Below are positions 16,607 to 25,202 of a stretch of 51,619 nt of DNA, piece after piece. Both the position numbers and the translations under genes were made by a program. The notes under the pieces are model-generated. The model was not told the DNA's origin. It saw only the letters and a list, made by a program, of their open reading frames with translations, and ran no database searches. Every line of letters starts with the position of its first letter. The stretch's first letter is position 1. The DNA is from Rhizobiaceae bacterium (GTDB taxonomy: Bacteria; Pseudomonadota; Alphaproteobacteria; Rhizobiales; Rhizobiaceae): assembly GCA_019635795.1 (NCBI GenBank), contig JAHBYV010000021.1, positions 1 through 51,619 on the forward strand, written 5' to 3'.

Positions 16607-19279
16607 ATGCGTTCAGGTTCGTCCTCATCCATCATTCTGGAAGGTCAGGGATTTGGCTTCCGCACTTTCGTAAAGCGACAAGCCGGGCGTGCGCTTGGGT
16701 TGGCCCTGCTGATGACAGTCGGCTTTTGTCTTGCCGCAATGGCGACATGGAATGTGGCTGATCCCAGCTTCAGCCACGCGACCGGTAACGAAGTTACCAA
16801 TGCGATGGGCTATGCGGGAGCCGTGTTTTCGGACCTCGCAATTCAGTTCTACGGCCTTTCATCGGTTGCGGCACTTGTTCCTGCGGTGATCTGGGCTCTG
16901 CTTCTGGCGACCGCGACACGCATAAACCGGATCGGCAAGCGAGCGCTGGCGTGGTTTGGAGCTTCAGTACTTTTCGCTGGAATTGCTGGCTGTTTCGCGC
17001 CGCCGCCAACCTGGCCACTGCCAACCGGCCTTGGCGGTGTTTTCGGCGACATGGTGTTAAAGCTCCCGGCCCTGTTCATCGGCGCTTATCCAAGCGGTTG
17101 GAAGGGCATGGTTGTGGCGTCGATCTTGCTCCTTCCTGCGCTTGCTGTCTTTGCCTATGCTTCCGGTCTGATTGCTCGCGGACCCGAGCCAAAGCCCGAA
17201 AAGCCCGCAGAATTGCCAATGAGGCACGCCCACACCCCGACATTGGATGACGACGATGAAGACGAAAGCGATGGGCTGTTCGTTTCCGTCATGGGTGCCT
17301 TGACCCATTGGTGGCTTTCCGCACAGCATTTCTTCCGCAGGCGTTTTGGCGTGAGGCAAGAACCGGCTGATTTCGAGCGTCGTGGTGGCTGGCGTCGTGC
17401 TGCTGAACGCGTTGAACTTGCGGAAATGGAAGAGGAGGTGCGTGCCAGCACCCCACGTGGAAGCGCTCGGGTGGAACCCGAATTCTTTGCCCAGATGGTG
17501 AACGAACGTCGTACGGAACCGCCCATGGTTCGCGAGGATGACGATTTCGACGATGTGCCGCCGTTCGATATGGATGACGATATGGAGGTGCCGTTGCCCT
17601 CGCCGGACACGCCGGTCCAGAGCTATAGGTCAATGTCAGGGCAGGCAGGCCGGTCGGCGGCGGTCGCTGAGTCGCCACGTGTTGCAACACCCGCTCCGCG
17701 ACCGCAGCAAGGCACACGGGTAACACGCGAGGCGCAAACGTCCCTCTTGAGTTCCGGCAGTTTTGAAATGCCTTCGCTGCATTTCCTCTCGGAACCAAAG
17801 AACGTCGCGAAGCATCCTTCACTGTCAAAAGACGCCCTCGAACAGAATGCGCGATTGCTGGAAGGCGTGCTTGAAGATTTTGGCGTAAAAGGGGAGATCA
17901 TTCAGGTTCGCCCTGGACCTGTTGTAACTCTTTATGAGCTGGAGCCCGCGCCCGGCATCAAGTCATCCCGTGTGATCGGGCTTGCGGATGATATTGCTCG
18001 CTCGATGAGCGCTATTGCCTGCCGCGTTGCGGTTGTGCCGGGCCGTAACGCGATAGGCATCGAATTGCCAAATGCCAGCCGCGAAACAGTTTACCTGCGC
18101 GAACTGCTCGCAAGCCGGGACTTCGAGCAGACGAAAGCAAAGCTGGCTCTTGCGCTCGGCAAAACCATTAATGGTGAGGCCGTGATTGTTGACATCGCCA
18201 AGATGCCGCACGTTCTGGTTGCTGGTACAACTGGCTCGGGTAAGTCCGTGGCGATCAATACAATGATCCTTTCCATGCTTTACCGAATGACGCCTGAACA
18301 GTGCCGTCTGATCATGATTGATCCAAAGATGCTGGAACTGTCAGTCTATGACGGTGTGCCGCATTTGCTTACGCCCGTTGTGACTGATCCGAAAAAGGCC
18401 GTCGTTGCGCTGAAGTGGACTGTGCGCGAGATGGAAGATCGCTACCGCAAAATGTCCAAGGTTGGCGTTCGCAACATAGACGGCTTCAATGCGCGGGTGG
18501 CGCAAGCAGAAAAGAGTGGAGAGCAGATTACTCGCACCGTCCAGACCGGGTTTGACCGGGAGAGCGGTGAGGCGATCTACGAAACTGAAGTTCTCGATCT
18601 CAAACCGATGCCATATATCGTCGTCATTATCGACGAAATGGCCGACCTGATGATGGTCGCCGGTAAGGATATTGAAGGCGCGGTACAGCGACTGGCCCAG
18701 ATGGCGCGTGCTGCTGGCATTCACGTCATTATGGCAACGCAGCGTCCGTCCGTGGATGTGATTACCGGTACTATCAAGGCAAACTTCCCGACACGTATTT
18801 CCTTCCAGGTGACATCGAAGATCGACAGCCGCACCATTCTTGGCGAGCAGGGCGCTGAACAGCTCCTTGGCATGGGTGACATGCTGTATATGGCGGGCGG
18901 CGGACGTATCCAGCGTGTTCACGGTCCATTCGTTTCCGATGATGAAGTCGAAAAAGTGGTCAAGCACCTCAAGGCACAAGGTGTGCCTGAATATCTCGAC
19001 GCAATCACGGAAGACGAAGATGAGGGAGAGGATGATGCGCCCCAGCGTGGTGGTGGTGGCGGTAATTTCGAAGATTCCGACGATCCTTACGATCAGGCCG
19101 TAGCTGTTGTGCTTCGCGATGGAAAGGTTTCGACCAGCTACATCCAGCGGCGTCTCGGCGTCGGCTACAACAAGGCTGCATCGATCATTGAGCGCATGGA
19201 AGAAGAAGGCGTTATCAGTCCGGCAAATCATGCCGGAAAGAGGGAAATCCTTGTGCCGACCGAACAGGACAAAATGTAG
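16607..19279 (+). CDS. ftsK: DNA translocase FtsK
   Basis: An 890-residue septum-located motor that pumps chromosome ends during division. Four hydrophobic helices fill the first 190 residues. A charged, Pro-rich linker runs to about residue 400. The RecA-like motor holds Walker A GTTGSGKS at residues 540-547 and Walker B with Asp676 in [32 protein letters not shown] is the family signature. The C-terminal gamma winged helix ([19 protein letters not shown]) reads KOPS and touches XerD. An acidic, Gly-rich insert precedes gamma. The start has only AAGGG close by. Confidence 0.97.
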   Translation: MRSGSSSSIILEGQGFGFRTFVKRQAGRALGLALLMTVGFCLAAMATWNVADPSFSHATGNEVTNAMGYAGAVFSDLAIQFYGLSSVAALVPAVIWALLLATATRINRIGKRALAWFGASVLFAGIAGCFAPPPTWPLPTGLGGVFGDMVLKLPALFIGAYPSGWKGMVVASILLLPALAVFAYASGLIARGPEPKPEKPAELPMRHAHTPTLDDDDEDESDGLFVSVMGALTHWWLSAQHFFRRRFGVRQEPADFERRGGWRRAAERVELAEMEEEVRASTPRGSARVEPEFFAQMVNERRTEPPMVREDDDFDDVPPFDMDDDMEVPLPSPDTPVQSYRSMSGQAGRSAAVAESPRVATPAPRPQQGTRVTREAQTSLLSSGSFEMPSLHFLSEPKNVAKHPSLSKDALEQNARLLEGVLEDFGVKGEIIQVRPGPVVTLYELEPAPGIKSSRVIGLADDIARSMSAIACRVAVVPGRNAIGIELPNASRETVYLRELLASRDFEQTKAKLALALGKTINGEAVIVDIAKMPHVLVAGTTGSGKSVAINTMILSMLYRMTPEQCRLIMIDPKMLELSVYDGVPHLLTPVVTDPKKAVVALKWTVREMEDRYRKMSKVGVRNIDGFNARVAQAEKSGEQITRTVQTGFDRESGEAIYETEVLDLKPMPYIVVIIDEMADLMMVAGKDIEGAVQRLAQMARAAGIHVIMATQRPSVDVITGTIKANFPTRISFQVTSKIDSRTILGEQGAEQLLGMGDMLYMAGGGRIQRVHGPFVSDDEVEKVVKHLKAQGVPEYLDAITEDEDEGEDDAPQRGGGGGNFEDSDDPYDQAVAVVLRDGKVSTSYIQRRLGVGYNKAASIIERMEEEGVISPANHAGKREILVPTEQDKM

Positions 19280-19351
19280 CGCGGCTTGAATGAGACAAAG
19301 TTCGGCCTAACTGGGAGAGTAGTGCGAGGCTGAAGAATCGGAATTGCTGAA

Positions 19352-20011
19352 ATGAAAACGAATGCCAATCAGATTTCGCTAACACGCCGTACCGCGCTTG
19401 GGCTGGCATTTGGCGGGGCGTTGTCTCTATCAGGTGGAATGGTGAGCCGGGCTCATGCCGAAGGTGCTGAGACGGTTCAGCAGATCGCGTCGCATTTCGG
19501 CTCAATCCGCTCAATGGCAGGTGATTTCGTTCAGTTCGGCCCGCGCGGTGAGCAGACCGGTGGAAAGTTCTATATTCAGCGTCCCGGCAAGATCCGCTTT
19601 AACTACGATCCGCCATCAAACTATCGCGTCATCGCCGATGGCAAATCGGTGGTCATTGAGAATATGAAGTTGCGTACTTCTGACCTTTATCCGCTTTCCA
19701 AAACGCCGCTCAAACTTCTGCTTGATGACAAGATCGACTTGTCCGGCGGCAGGGTTAAGAGCGTCAAGCAAGAGAGTGACCTGACGACGATCCAGCTTGC
19801 CGACAAATCGGTTTTCGGCAACTCGACGATCACCATGAAGTTCAATCCGCAGACCAGTGAACTGCTTGAATGGACAATCACGGACGCAAAGGGCAAGGAC
19901 ACCACCGTGATGATCTCTAATGTACGGAACGGCGTGCAGCTTGATCCCTCAATGTTCGAGATCAATTACCAGCGTAATCGCGAGCTGAACCAGAAGAAGG
20001 GGCAGCGCTAA
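19352..20011 (+). CDS. lolA: Outer-membrane lipoprotein carrier protein
   Basis: A 219-residue periplasmic chaperone that ferries lipoproteins from LolCDE to the outer membrane. The N-terminus SLTRRTALGLAFGGALSLSGG has a twin-Arg before the hydrophobic core, so export by Tat is possible, ending near RAHAEG. The LolA core is clear: MAGDFVQFGPRGEQTGGKFYI, then RPGKIRFNYDPPSNYRVIADG, and LDPSMFEINYQRN at the C-terminus. It begins 72 bases after ftsK, the usual neighbour in this order. GGAA precedes the ATG. Confidence 0.93.
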   Translation: MKTNANQISLTRRTALGLAFGGALSLSGGMVSRAHAEGAETVQQIASHFGSIRSMAGDFVQFGPRGEQTGGKFYIQRPGKIRFNYDPPSNYRVIADGKSVVIENMKLRTSDLYPLSKTPLKLLLDDKIDLSGGRVKSVKQESDLTTIQLADKSVFGNSTITMKFNPQTSELLEWTITDAKGKDTTVMISNVRNGVQLDPSMFEINYQRNRELNQKKGQR

Positions 20012-20074
20012 GGCGCTTGCTATTCAGCATCATGGCTGGCAGTTAAGTGCGCCGATAATGCGCGACACTGAGAT

Positions 20075-20878
20075 ATGACATTCACTTTAGCGACCTGGAA
20101 CATCAATTCAATCCGGCTGCGAATGCCGCTCGTCGAGCGGTTCCTGAATTCCTACAAGCCGGATGTGCTTTGTTTGCAGGAAACGAAGTGCCCTGACGAT
20201 CTTTTTCCGTTCGAGCCATTGCGCGCAGCCGGTTATGAGCATATCGCCATTCATGGTCAAAAGGGCTACCACGGCGTTGCGACCATATCGCGCCGTCCGC
20301 TTGAGATTGTCGAGAAGCGACGCTTCTGCGAAATCGACGATACCCGCCACATTTCCGTGAAAGTGAGCGCCGCTGGCAAGACCGTTCTGTTGCACAACTT
20401 CTATGTGCCAGCTGGCGGGGATGAGCCCGATGCTGCAATCAATCCCAAGTTTAAACACAAGTTGGGGTTCATCGACGAGATGAAGGCGATTCGTGCCGGC
20501 TTCGACGGTGAATCTGCGTCCATACTTGTCGGCGATTTGAACATTGCGCCGCTTGAGCATGACGTCTGGTCACACAAGCAACTTCTTAACGTTGTCAGCC
20601 ACACGCCGATTGAGACTGACGGCCTTGAGACGATGCGCACTGCGAGCGGTTGGGCGGACCTGATGCGCCAAAACGTGCCCTACGATCAAAAGCTCTACAC
20701 CTGGTGGAGTTATCGGGCGCAAGATTGGGCTGCATCCGACCGTGGCCGCAGGCTGGATCATATCTGGTCATCACCCAATATGATTGGCAATCTTGCCGGA
20801 ATCGAAATTCTCCGCGAGGCTCGCGGCTGGGATCGCCCCTCGGATCATGTTCCCGTCATCATGCGGCTTGCGGAATAG
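20075..20878 (+). CDS. xthA: Exodeoxyribonuclease III (AP endonuclease)
   Basis: A 267-residue enzyme of the ExoIII/APE1 family that cuts at abasic sites in base-excision repair. LATWNINSIRLRMP is the N-terminal signature, LQETKCPDDLFP contains the metal-binding Glu, VGDLNIAPLEHDVW the catalytic Asp-Asn pair, and RPSDHVPVIM the catalytic His. The length equals that of E. coli XthA. It follows lolA by 63 bases. Its stop is six bases from that of the convergent cyclic-nucleotide-binding gene. Confidence 0.95.
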   Translation: MTFTLATWNINSIRLRMPLVERFLNSYKPDVLCLQETKCPDDLFPFEPLRAAGYEHIAIHGQKGYHGVATISRRPLEIVEKRRFCEIDDTRHISVKVSAAGKTVLLHNFYVPAGGDEPDAAINPKFKHKLGFIDEMKAIRAGFDGESASILVGDLNIAPLEHDVWSHKQLLNVVSHTPIETDGLETMRTASGWADLMRQNVPYDQKLYTWWSYRAQDWAASDRGRRLDHIWSSPNMIGNLAGIEILREARGWDRPSDHVPVIMRLAE

Positions 20879-20884
20879 CTGGTC

Positions 20885-21340
20885 TCAATCATCCAGTCTG
20901 GATGTCAGCTTTTCAAGCTTTTCAACCATTGCCTGAAACTCGCCCGCAATACGCCTGTGAATAAGCTCTGGCAGTTCCGGGTATTCTTCGAGAACACGTC
21001 TGAAGCTCTTGCGATCGACAGCCATGACCCTGGTTTCGACCAGCGCCATGGCGCTGGAAAGGCGTTGCGTCGGTGCTATCACTGCCAGTTCCCCAAGAAC
21101 CGTTCCCGGCCCCGCCTCCGCCAGCTTTACATGCTCGCCATCGCGCTCGCGATAAATCTCAATGCGGCCTGACATGATGACATAGGCGCACAGGGCAGGC
21201 TCGCCCTCAGAATAAAGCGTCTCACCCGTCCGCAGAGACATTTTCTCTGCGCCGAAAGCGAGCAGGCGCAAGTGTTCCTCGGCGAGGCTCTCAAAAAGAG
21301 CGACGCCGGACAGCAAACGGATGTCGTCATCCAGCGCCAT
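20885..21340 (-). CDS. Cyclic-nucleotide-binding domain protein
   Basis: A 151-residue protein made of a single Crp-type beta-barrel domain: LFESLAEEHLRLLAF, then YVIMSGRIEIYRERDGEHV, then the phosphate-binding cassette GELAVIAPTQRLSSAMAL with its Arg. A short helix ends the protein, and no DNA-binding helix-turn-helix is present. It may sense a nucleotide and act through a partner, or be a remnant of a regulator. GGGGACG precedes the ATG. The 10-mer ATTTGAATCA lies 30 bases upstream and recurs upstream of the response regulator gene. Confidence 0.85.
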   Translation of the reverse strand: MALDDDIRLLSGVALFESLAEEHLRLLAFGAEKMSLRTGETLYSEGEPALCAYVIMSGRIEIYRERDGEHVKLAEAGPGTVLGELAVIAPTQRLSSAMALVETRVMAVDRKSFRRVLEEYPELPELIHRRIAGEFQAMVEKLEKLTSRLDD

Positions 21341-21370
21341 ATCGTCCCCGGCAAAGGCGCGAATGACGGA

Positions 21371-21380
21371 ATTTGAATCA
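21371..21380. repeat. Shared 10-mer ATTTGAATCA, copy 1
   Basis: The 10-mer stands 30 bases upstream of the cyclic-nucleotide-binding gene. With flanks it reads ATTTGAATCAAAT, close to a palindrome. An identical 10-mer lies at 22251. Two copies within 1 kb, each in front of a minus-strand gene, suggest a common regulator, but chance cannot be excluded. Confidence 0.3.
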
Positions 21381-21501
21381 AATACCCGCGATCACGCGCT
21401 AAACCACTGATTTGGACGCAATATTCTCACCGAAACTTTAACGGCGCGATGAAAAACTGCTTCCCGTTGGCCGAGACCTAGCACCTTCCATCGTGTGGCC
21501 G

Positions 21502-22185
21502 CTACGGCATCAACCTGTAACCACCGCTTTCTGTCACAAGTATTTCAGCTTTGGAAGGATCGCGCTCAATCTTCTGGCGAAGACGATAGACGTGCGTCTC
21601 CAGCGTGTGCGTGGTTACGCCCGAATTGTAGCCCCAAACTTCTTCAAGCAAGGTGTCGCGTTTCACCACGGCCTTGCCTGCCCGGTAGAGGTAACGAATG
21701 ATCGACGCTTCCTTTTCCGTGAGCCTGATCTTTGCACCACGTTGGTCAATCATCAGTTTCTGGCTTGGCTTGAACGTATAAGGCCCGACAGTGAATGTTG
21801 CGTCCTCGCTTTGCTCGTGCTGGCGAAGTTGGGCGCGAATGCGAGCCAGCAGCACGGCAAACCGGAAAGGCTTTGTCACATAGTCGTTTGCACCAGCCTC
21901 CAGACCGAGGATCGTATCCGAATCAGTGTCGTGCCCGGTAAGCATGATGATCGGCGCTTTGAACCCGCCCTTGCGCAGAACTTTGACGGCCTCGCGGCCA
22001 TCCATGTCCGGCAAGCCGACATCCATGATAAGCAAATCGACAAGTCCGGCGCGCACAGAGGATATGCCTTTGGCAGCGGTTGCTTCGTCAAGCACCGTGA
22101 ACTCTTCATAAAGAGAAAGTTGCTCGACCAGCGTGCTGCGCAGGTCTTCATCATCATCGACGATCAGGATGGTGCGTGAAGCCAT
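21502..22185 (-). CDS. OmpR-family response regulator, CenR/OtpR-like
   Basis: A 227-residue two-component regulator. The receiver domain has the acidic pair Asp10-Asp11, the phospho-acceptor Asp55 (LLIMDVGLPDMDG) and the Lys of ANDYVTKPF. The C-terminal winged helix reads LTEKEASIIRYLYRAGKAVV and ETHVYRLRQKIERDP. The segment VLLARIRAQLRQHEQSEDA and the whole C-terminus closely recall CenR of Caulobacter and its Brucella counterpart OtpR, which control envelope integrity; this is from memory. No sensor kinase gene is adjacent, which also fits CenR. An L,D-transpeptidase gene is divergent from it. Confidence 0.88.
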   Translation of the reverse strand: MASRTILIVDDDEDLRSTLVEQLSLYEEFTVLDEATAAKGISSVRAGLVDLLIMDVGLPDMDGREAVKVLRKGGFKAPIIMLTGHDTDSDTILGLEAGANDYVTKPFRFAVLLARIRAQLRQHEQSEDATFTVGPYTFKPSQKLMIDQRGAKIRLTEKEASIIRYLYRAGKAVVKRDTLLEEVWGYNSGVTTHTLETHVYRLRQKIERDPSKAEILVTESGGYRLMP

Positions 22186-22250
22186 TCTATATTCCGTATT
22201 GTGACTGGTTATTCATTGTGCTGTCTGTTCCGCAACACGACGACACTGTG

Positions 22251-22260
22251 ATTTGAATCA
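22251..22260. repeat. Shared 10-mer ATTTGAATCA, copy 2
   Basis: Identical to the 10-mer at 21371. It lies in the divergent region between the response regulator gene (65 bases from its start) and the L,D-transpeptidase gene. With its flank it reads TGATTTGAATCA, an imperfect palindrome. Confidence 0.3.
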
Positions 22261-22316
22261 TGACAAGATCATACTCAAAAATGGGCATACGCAAGGCGAT
22301 AACGACAAATTCATAT

Positions 22317-22838
22317 ATGGGCATCAGACAAATCACGGTTCGGGCCCGTCCGGGTGTGCCTACACAAGGGCTGATGAACGTTTCCGGCGTTGTTTTTCCC
22401 TGTGCGCTCGGTCGTGTTGGCATCACCGCTTTCAAGCGGGAGGGCGATGGCGGAACCCCTCTGGCGCGAATGCGCCTGCTGGAGGGATATGTGCGTGACG
22501 GGCGATTTCCTTACAGATCGCAATTGCCGCTTGCGCGGATAGGGCCCAAGCTTGGTTGGTGCGAAGTACCTTCCGACCGAAACTATAACCGTCCGGTCAG
22601 AATGCCTTATGCAGCCAGCCATGAGCGAATGTTGCGCGACGATCACCTTTACGATGCGTGCATCGTGCTGGATTGGAATATCCGGCCGAGAGTTCGAGGC
22701 AAAGGCAGTGCGATCTTCTTTCACCTTGCGCGCCCCGGTTATGAACCAACCGCCGGCTGCGTCGCCGTAACGGCGCAGGTGATGCGCAGATTGCTGCCGA
22801 AATTATCGCGACACACGGTTTTGACCGTCGTGCGCTAA
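22317..22838 (+). CDS. L,D-transpeptidase (YkuD) family protein
   Basis: The protein has the YkuD-type fold of COG3786: VFPCALGRVGITAFKREGDGGTP near the N-terminus and the active-site stretch SAIFFHLARPGYEPTAGCVAV with His and the nucleophile Cys. Members cross-link peptidoglycan or attach lipoproteins to it, but I see no clear signal peptide, so its location is open. The start is uncertain: ATG codons at 22260, 22281 and 22317 are all in frame and none has a good ribosome binding site. I choose 22317 (173 residues) because the family similarity begins there. Its 3' end overlaps the convergent methyltransferase gene by 36 bases. Confidence 0.78.
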   Translation: MGIRQITVRARPGVPTQGLMNVSGVVFPCALGRVGITAFKREGDGGTPLARMRLLEGYVRDGRFPYRSQLPLARIGPKLGWCEVPSDRNYNRPVRMPYAASHERMLRDDHLYDACIVLDWNIRPRVRGKGSAIFFHLARPGYEPTAGCVAVTAQVMRRLLPKLSRHTVLTVVR

Positions 22839-23483
22839 GGTCCAGACCGTTGTTTTCTTGACCTCGGCATCTTCGAGTGCGCGCGTGACCGGAACTTCAT
22901 AGGCAGCGAGTTTGTTCAATCGATCTTTTGGCAGGTAGGATCGACCGGGATCACCAACAAGAATCGTCGTGCCGCGTTGGCGGAGTTTTTCGAACCAAAC
23001 CATCAAGCGTTCGGCGAAAGGTTTCTCGTAAAACACATCTCCTGCAAGAAGAACGTCCCAATCGCCGTCCCCGCCAATCAGGTCGCTGGCGGTAAAATCG
23101 AGTTCAACGTCGTTCGCTGCTGCATTTAGAGCAACTGCCGCCTCACAGAATGGGTCAATGTCCGCAGCGCATACGTGCGCGCCGGATTTCGCCGCAGCTA
23201 TGGCAACAAGGCCGGACCCTGTGGCGAAATCCAGAACGCGCTTGCCTGCAACGACATGCGGATTATCTAGCACATAGCGTGCTAATCCTTGTCCGCCCGC
23301 CCATGCAAACGCCCAGAAGGGCGGCGGCAAGCCGATTTCAGCCAGCTCTTCTTCAGTCTTGAGCCAAAGATCATGCGCTTCATCGGCAAGATGCAGGCAT
23401 ATTTCCGGCACATGTGGCGGAGCCATCAAGGCCGTGTTTTCGAGGATGAACGCGCGGGCCGACTGAGGTGTCAGGGTGGTCAC
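22803..23483 (-). CDS. Class I SAM-dependent methyltransferase, protein-lysine type
   Basis: A 226-residue methyltransferase. KRVLDFATGSGLVAIAAA is SAM-binding motif I, HVCAADIDPFCEAAVALNA motif II, and DWDVLLAGDVFYEKPFA the acceptor-side motif. The N-terminus with PPFWAFAWAGGQGLARYVL resembles the ETFB-lysine methyltransferase/PrmA-like group, so electron-transfer flavoprotein is a possible target. The start is the GTG at 23483, whose GTGA overlaps the TGA of the EVE gene, a pattern of translational coupling. The ATG at 23525 lies inside that gene. The 3' end overlaps the convergent L,D-transpeptidase gene. Confidence 0.85.
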   Translation of the reverse strand: MTTLTPQSARAFILENTALMAPPHVPEICLHLADEAHDLWLKTEEELAEIGLPPPFWAFAWAGGQGLARYVLDNPHVVAGKRVLDFATGSGLVAIAAAKSGAHVCAADIDPFCEAAVALNAAANDVELDFTASDLIGGDGDWDVLLAGDVFYEKPFAERLMVWFEKLRQRGTTILVGDPGRSYLPKDRLNKLAAYEVPVTRALEDAEVKKTTVWTLAHDGQNRVSR

Positions 23484-23905
23484 GGCGCGGGGTCGAGTCC
23501 GCCCATGCGGCAAACTTCCCGCCACTCGTCCGGTGTTACGGGCTGTACTGAAAGCCGCGAATTGTTGACCAGCACCATCTTTGACAGATTGGGGTTGGCC
23601 TTGATCTGATCGAGGGTCGGCGGGTTTGGAATGTCACGCACGGCGCGCACATCGACACATTCCCAGCGTGGGTCATCGGTCGTTGAATCAGGGTGAGCGA
23701 GCGCGCAGACCTCAACGATGCCGACAGCACAAAGCCCGATATTCGAGTGGTAGAAAAAGCCGAGGTCCCCGATTTGCATGGCGCGCATATTGTTGCGTGC
23801 CTGATAGTTGCGTACGCCGTCCCATTCCTGGCCCTTTTTACCCTTTGTTTTCAAATCATCAAAGGAAAACACGTTGGGTTCGGATTTGAACAGCCAGTAA
23901 TTCAT
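23480..23905 (-). CDS. EVE domain-containing protein
   Basis: A 141-residue protein that is a single EVE domain of the PUA-like superfamily, which often recognises modified nucleobases. MNYWLFKSEPNVFSFDDL, WDGVRNYQARNNMRAM and GDLGFFYHSNIGLCAVGIVEV are the family signatures, including the aromatic pocket residues. The frame extends upstream to 24025 but that part overlaps the YciI gene and has no similarity. It belongs to the minus-strand chain tsaD-gpsA-yciI-EVE-methyltransferase. No restriction or modification genes are near, so a defence role is not indicated here. Confidence 0.9.
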   Translation of the reverse strand: MNYWLFKSEPNVFSFDDLKTKGKKGQEWDGVRNYQARNNMRAMQIGDLGFFYHSNIGLCAVGIVEVCALAHPDSTTDDPRWECVDVRAVRDIPNPPTLDQIKANPNLSKMVLVNNSRLSVQPVTPDEWREVCRMGGLDPAP

Positions 23906-23912
23906 GTGTGCC

Positions 23913-24209
23913 TCACGGATTCGCAGGATTGTTGAATACCCAGTTCCAGGGCTTGATTTGAACGCTCTCGAAAAGCCCCGCGCCATCATAGGGATCGGAG
24001 GCAGCGATCTGTTCGGCTTCCCCAAGGTCGGCGGCGTCGATCACCACCATAGACCCGTCGGGCTTTCCGTCGCTTCCAAGAAACGGGCCGGCAAATGCGA
24101 GCTTCTTTTGCGCGTTCAGGGCATTGAGAAAATCGACATGGGCGGGACGCGTATCAAGCCGCAATTGCAGGTGGCCGGGCTTGTCCTTGCACAAAATCGC
24201 AAACAGCAT
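23913..24209 (-). CDS. YciI family protein
   Basis: A 98-residue protein with the ferredoxin-like dimeric alpha/beta-barrel fold. LFAILCKDKPGHLQLRLDTR, RPAHVDFLNAL and SMVVIDAADLGEAEQIAASDPY contain the conserved His and Asp of YciI. The His-Asp pair suggests small-molecule chemistry, but no reaction is established for this group. AGGGAG stands before the ATG. The gene lies seven bases upstream of the EVE start and nine bases after gpsA, so the three are likely one transcript. Confidence 0.9.
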   Translation of the reverse strand: MLFAILCKDKPGHLQLRLDTRPAHVDFLNALNAQKKLAFAGPFLGSDGKPDGSMVVIDAADLGEAEQIAASDPYDGAGLFESVQIKPWNWVFNNPANP

Positions 24210-24218
24210 GATGTCTCC

Positions 24219-25202
24219 CTACTCGCTTTCAGTTTTGAGCGGGCGGTTCATCAATTGCTGAACCGCTTCCTGAATAGTGATGCGACGATCAACAAGCTGC
24301 GATACCGCATTGATGATCGGTGCATCCACGCCGTGATCCATTGCTATACGCGCGGCAATTCCTGCCGTCGCAACACCTTCGGCCAAGGGTAGGTTATCCA
24401 GATCTTCGCCGCGGCCCAACGCAAGGCCATAGGCAAAATTCCGCGACTGAACTGTTGAGCAAGTAAGCATGAGGTCGCCGAGGCCGGAAAGGCCCATGAA
24501 TGTTTCAGGTCGAGCGCCGAAAGCAGCACCGATACGCCGCAATTCGACAAATCCGCGCGTGACCATTGCGGCCTGCGCGCTGGCGCCGAGGTTGGCGCCT
24601 GTCACCGCACCGGCAGCGATAGCGAATACATTCTTCAGTGCTCCGCCAATCTCCACGCCGGTCAGATCATCGGTTGAATAGCACCGGAACGTTTCGGACG
24701 AGAATCGCAGTGCGAGCATTGCCGCGAGCGATTCTTCCTCTGCTGCCACAACGACGGCTGTCGGCAATCCGCGTGCAACATCTGTAGCAAAGCTTGGTCC
24801 GGAAAGTGCCGCTAGTGGATTTCCTTGCAAATGTTCGCGCGCGACATCGGAAAGCAAAAGTCCGGTGGTTCTTTCGATGCCCTTTGCGCAAAGAATGACA
24901 GGAACGTGAGGTGGAATTCGGAACGCCAGGCTGTCCAGTGATTCGCGCAAGGATTGGGCAGGAACGACCACCAGCACGCAGTCCGTTCCATCAAGTGCAT
25001 GTGCCGCATCGCTCGTTGCAGATATGCCGGACGGCAATGATATTCCGGGCAGGTAGCGCGGATTTCTTCCATCTGAAAGCGCACTGGCCGTCTCGGGGTC
25101 GCGCGCCCACTGGACGACCCGTTGTCCGCTGCGGCAAACCGCGGCAGTAAGTGCCGTGCCCCAAGCGCCGCCGCCAAGAACTGTTATGCGCCATGGCTTC
25201 AT
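24219..25202 (-). CDS. gpsA: Glycerol-3-phosphate dehydrogenase [NAD(P)+]
   Basis: From the ATG at 25202 the protein has 327 residues. [17 protein letters not shown] binds NAD(P), [16 protein letters not shown] and [19 protein letters not shown] are the signature segments, and [16 protein letters not shown] contains the catalytic Lys. It reduces dihydroxyacetone phosphate to sn-glycerol-3-phosphate for phospholipid synthesis. The ATG overlaps the tsaD stop as ATGA, so the two are coupled. The longer frame to 25406 lies within tsaD. Confidence 0.95.
   Translation of the reverse strand: MKPWRITVLGGGAWGTALTAAVCRSGQRVVQWARDPETASALSDGRNPRYLPGISLPSGISATSDAAHALDGTDCVLVVVPAQSLRESLDSLAFRIPPHVPVILCAKGIERTTGLLLSDVAREHLQGNPLAALSGPSFATDVARGLPTAVVVAAEEESLAAMLALRFSSETFRCYSTDDLTGVEIGGALKNVFAIAAGAVTGANLGASAQAAMVTRGFVELRRIGAAFGARPETFMGLSGLGDLMLTCSTVQSRNFAYGLALGRGEDLDNLPLAEGVATAGIAARIAMDHGVDAPIINAVSQLVDRRITIQEAVQQLMNRPLKTESE

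Noticed and set aside
18341-19231. Minus-strand open frame of 296 codons within ftsK
   Set aside because: It is antisense to the conserved FtsK motor and gamma domains and has no recognisable motif.
23480-23905. EVE protein as part of a defence system
   Set aside because: EVE domains occur in anti-phage systems, but no restriction, methylase or other defence gene is near and the neighbours are housekeeping.
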